The notes under the pieces: model-generated
The model's database searches: none
The model's input: the letters and a program-made list of their open reading frames with translations, nothing else
What the model was told of the DNA's origin: nothing
Translations under genes and position numbers: made by a program
Assembly: GCA_903819605.1 (NCBI GenBank)
Contig: CAIJEA010000238.1
Span: 1 to 5,477 of the forward strand
From: an uncultured cyanobacterium
Lineage (GTDB): Bacteria; Cyanobacteriota; Cyanobacteriia; Pseudanabaenales; Pseudanabaenaceae
Direction: 5' to 3'
DNA: 5,477 bases
Shown here: positions 4,351-5,477 of the stretch, in pieces
How the letters are laid out: each line of letters opens with the position of its first letter
Numbering within the stretch: position 1 is the first letter of the stretch

Positions 4351-5477
4351 ATGGCTGGTTATACGCTGATTTTAGCGATTTTGATCTTAGGTGGGATGAT
4401 TGCGACTCTAGGCGATCGCATTGGCACTAAGGTCGGTAAAGCGCGACTTAGCATATTTAAATTAAGACCGCGTGATACCGCCACAGTTGTCACTATTGCC
4501 ACAGGTGGCATGATCTCGGCTTCAACCTTAGGAATCTTGTTGCTACTTAGTGGTCAGCTAAGAGATGGACTATTTCGCCTCGAAAGTATTCGCTCTGAGC
4601 TATCAAGCAGTCAAGAACAAAAACAAAAAATTGAAACTGAGTTAAATGCTGCTAAAACTGAACAGGAAAAAGCTCAGCAACGTTTAGGTGAAATAAATAA
4701 ATCTTTGGTTCAAGCTGTTCGTAAACAATCGGAAACCCAAGCACTGTTGCAGACCGTCGAAAGTAAATTCCAAAAGGCTGACGAAGATCTCCAAAAAGCA
4801 TCGCAGCAGGAAGCAGATCTGCGCGATCGCATTCAGAATCTGACCAAAGAACAAGAAAACCTTCAAACCGAGAGTAGTCAACTTCGCCAAGAGAAAGAAC
4901 GTATTTCAGGTGAACTAGTTAATATTTCACACGATCGCGAAACGCTTAAACAAAAAGTAGATGAATCAGAACAGAGATTAATTGCGATCGACAAACAACG
5001 GGTCTCGCTGACCTCCGAGATCGCTTCTTTGGAAACAGCCCGCGAACAACTGATTATCAGTCTTGAGGCTTTACGTAAAGGAAACGTTGCCATTTTTGCC
5101 GATCAAATTTTATCGATCGGAGTCGTGCGTCCCAATCTCAGTAATTCTGAGTTGCGTCAAGCCAGTATTCAATTAATTAAACAAGCCGAACTTAATGCTC
5201 GTGAACTGCTAGATTTCTTACCCGATCAAGCTCCCAAAGAGCCAGTGATCCGAATTACTGACGCGCAAATTGAAGGGCTGTTAAATCGCATCAAAGATGG
5301 ACAGAGCTATGTTATTCGCATTCTTTCCGCAGGAAACTTTCTGAAGCGTGAGACTAAAGTGGCAATTGCGGCGGATGTTACTCTGAACCGTCAGATATTT
5401 GCTCGCGGCGATGAAATTGCAACTTTGCAATTTACTCCCAACATTCCTCCACAGGCTTTAGCATCCCGCATTGAACA
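4351..5477 (+). CDS. DUF3084 membrane protein with long coiled coil (3' end beyond window)
   Basis: An open frame of 375 codons that reaches the window edge without a stop, so the C-terminus is missing. The start is ATG 4351, with AAGGAG just upstream. Visible parts: transmembrane helix 1 (about 4-20, YTLILAILILGGMIATL); a basic loop (21-44) with GDRIGTKVGKARL and FKLRPRDTA; transmembrane helix 2 (about 45-66); a highly charged, Gln/Glu/Lys-rich coiled coil (about 75-245); and a compact, probably beta-rich C-terminal part from about 246 (VAIFADQILSIGVV, then YVIRILSAGNF and ATLQF). The N-terminal pattern matches cyanobacterial DUF3084 proteins, whose function is unknown. By the positive-inside rule the basic loop faces the cytoplasm, which would put the coiled coil and C-terminal part in the periplasm; this is inference. 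Two HIP1 octamers (4412, 4823) fit a native gene. It is divergent from moxR, with no visible functional link. Confidence 0.88.
   Translation, partial: MAGYTLILAILILGGMIATLGDRIGTKVGKARLSIFKLRPRDTATVVTIATGGMISASTLGILLLLSGQLRDGLFRLESIRSELSSSQEQKQKIETELNAAKTEQEKAQQRLGEINKSLVQAVRKQSETQALLQTVESKFQKADEDLQKASQQEADLRDRIQNLTKEQENLQTESSQLRQEKERISGELVNISHDRETLKQKVDESEQRLIAIDKQRVSLTSEIASLETAREQLIISLEALRKGNVAIFADQILSIGVVRPNLSNSELRQASIQLIKQAELNARELLDFLPDQAPKEPVIRITDAQIEGLLNRIKDGQSYVIRILSAGNFLKRETKVAIAADVTLNRQIFARGDEIATLQFTPNIPPQALASRIE

Noticed and set aside
4155..4352. 65-codon minus-strand open frame covering the moxR start and the divergent intergenic region
   Set aside because: It overlaps moxR in another frame and the promoter region, and its composition is not protein-like.
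4684..5093. Two overlapping minus-strand open frames opposite the DUF3084 coiled coil
   Set aside because: Long stop-free antisense frames are common opposite Gln/Lys/Glu-rich coiled-coil coding sequence. The plus-strand frame has the ribosome site and family similarity.
1..5477. tRNA or rRNA genes, CRISPR arrays, insertion sequences
   Set aside because: I saw no cloverleaf with a T-loop-like motif, no regularly spaced repeats and no transposase-like frame on either strand.

Overview
The window looks like ordinary chromosomal DNA from a cyanobacterium. Ten perfect copies of the octamer GCGATCGC (HIP1, a cyanobacterial signature) lie inside genes. One gene belongs to a membrane family known mainly from cyanobacteria (DUF3084), and the overall composition is moderately AT-rich. 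The GCGC-centred intergenic hairpins and the HIP1 density would fit a filamentous group such as Pseudanabaena, but the genus is a guess.

Layout. Positions 1-252 are non-coding. They open in what looks like the 3' half of a terminator hairpin belonging to a gene outside the window, followed by the AT-rich upstream region of the first gene. Positions 253-1410 (+) encode a complete class I/II PLP-dependent aminotransferase with a TTG start. After a 236-base AT-rich gap, 1647-2078 (+) encodes a stand-alone histidine phosphotransfer (HPt) protein. It is followed 28 bases later by 2107-3099 (+), a complete radical SAM protein of the ArsS type (arsenosugar biosynthesis; N-terminal radical SAM, C-terminal DUF3641). 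A convergent junction at 3100-3246 holds two hairpins. Positions 3247-4185 (-) encode a MoxR-type AAA+ ATPase. A divergent intergenic region, 4186-4350, separates it from a DUF3084 membrane/coiled-coil protein that starts at 4351 (+) and runs off the right edge.

How the genes work together. Only HPt and arsS look like a possible transcription unit (same strand, 28-base gap). No functional link between them is known to me. The aminotransferase, MoxR and DUF3084 genes appear to be separate units. Usual partners are absent: no arsM beside arsS, no DUF58/VWA genes beside moxR, and no histidine kinase or receiver beside the HPt gene.

No convincing new multi-gene system is visible. The most informative non-coding signal is the 3182-3236 hairpin. 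All three of its mismatches become G-U pairs when it is read as minus-strand RNA, so it probably terminates moxR. The first 32 bases of the window appear to be half of a related element. The low-GC, HIP1-free HPt gene is the most distinctive coding segment.
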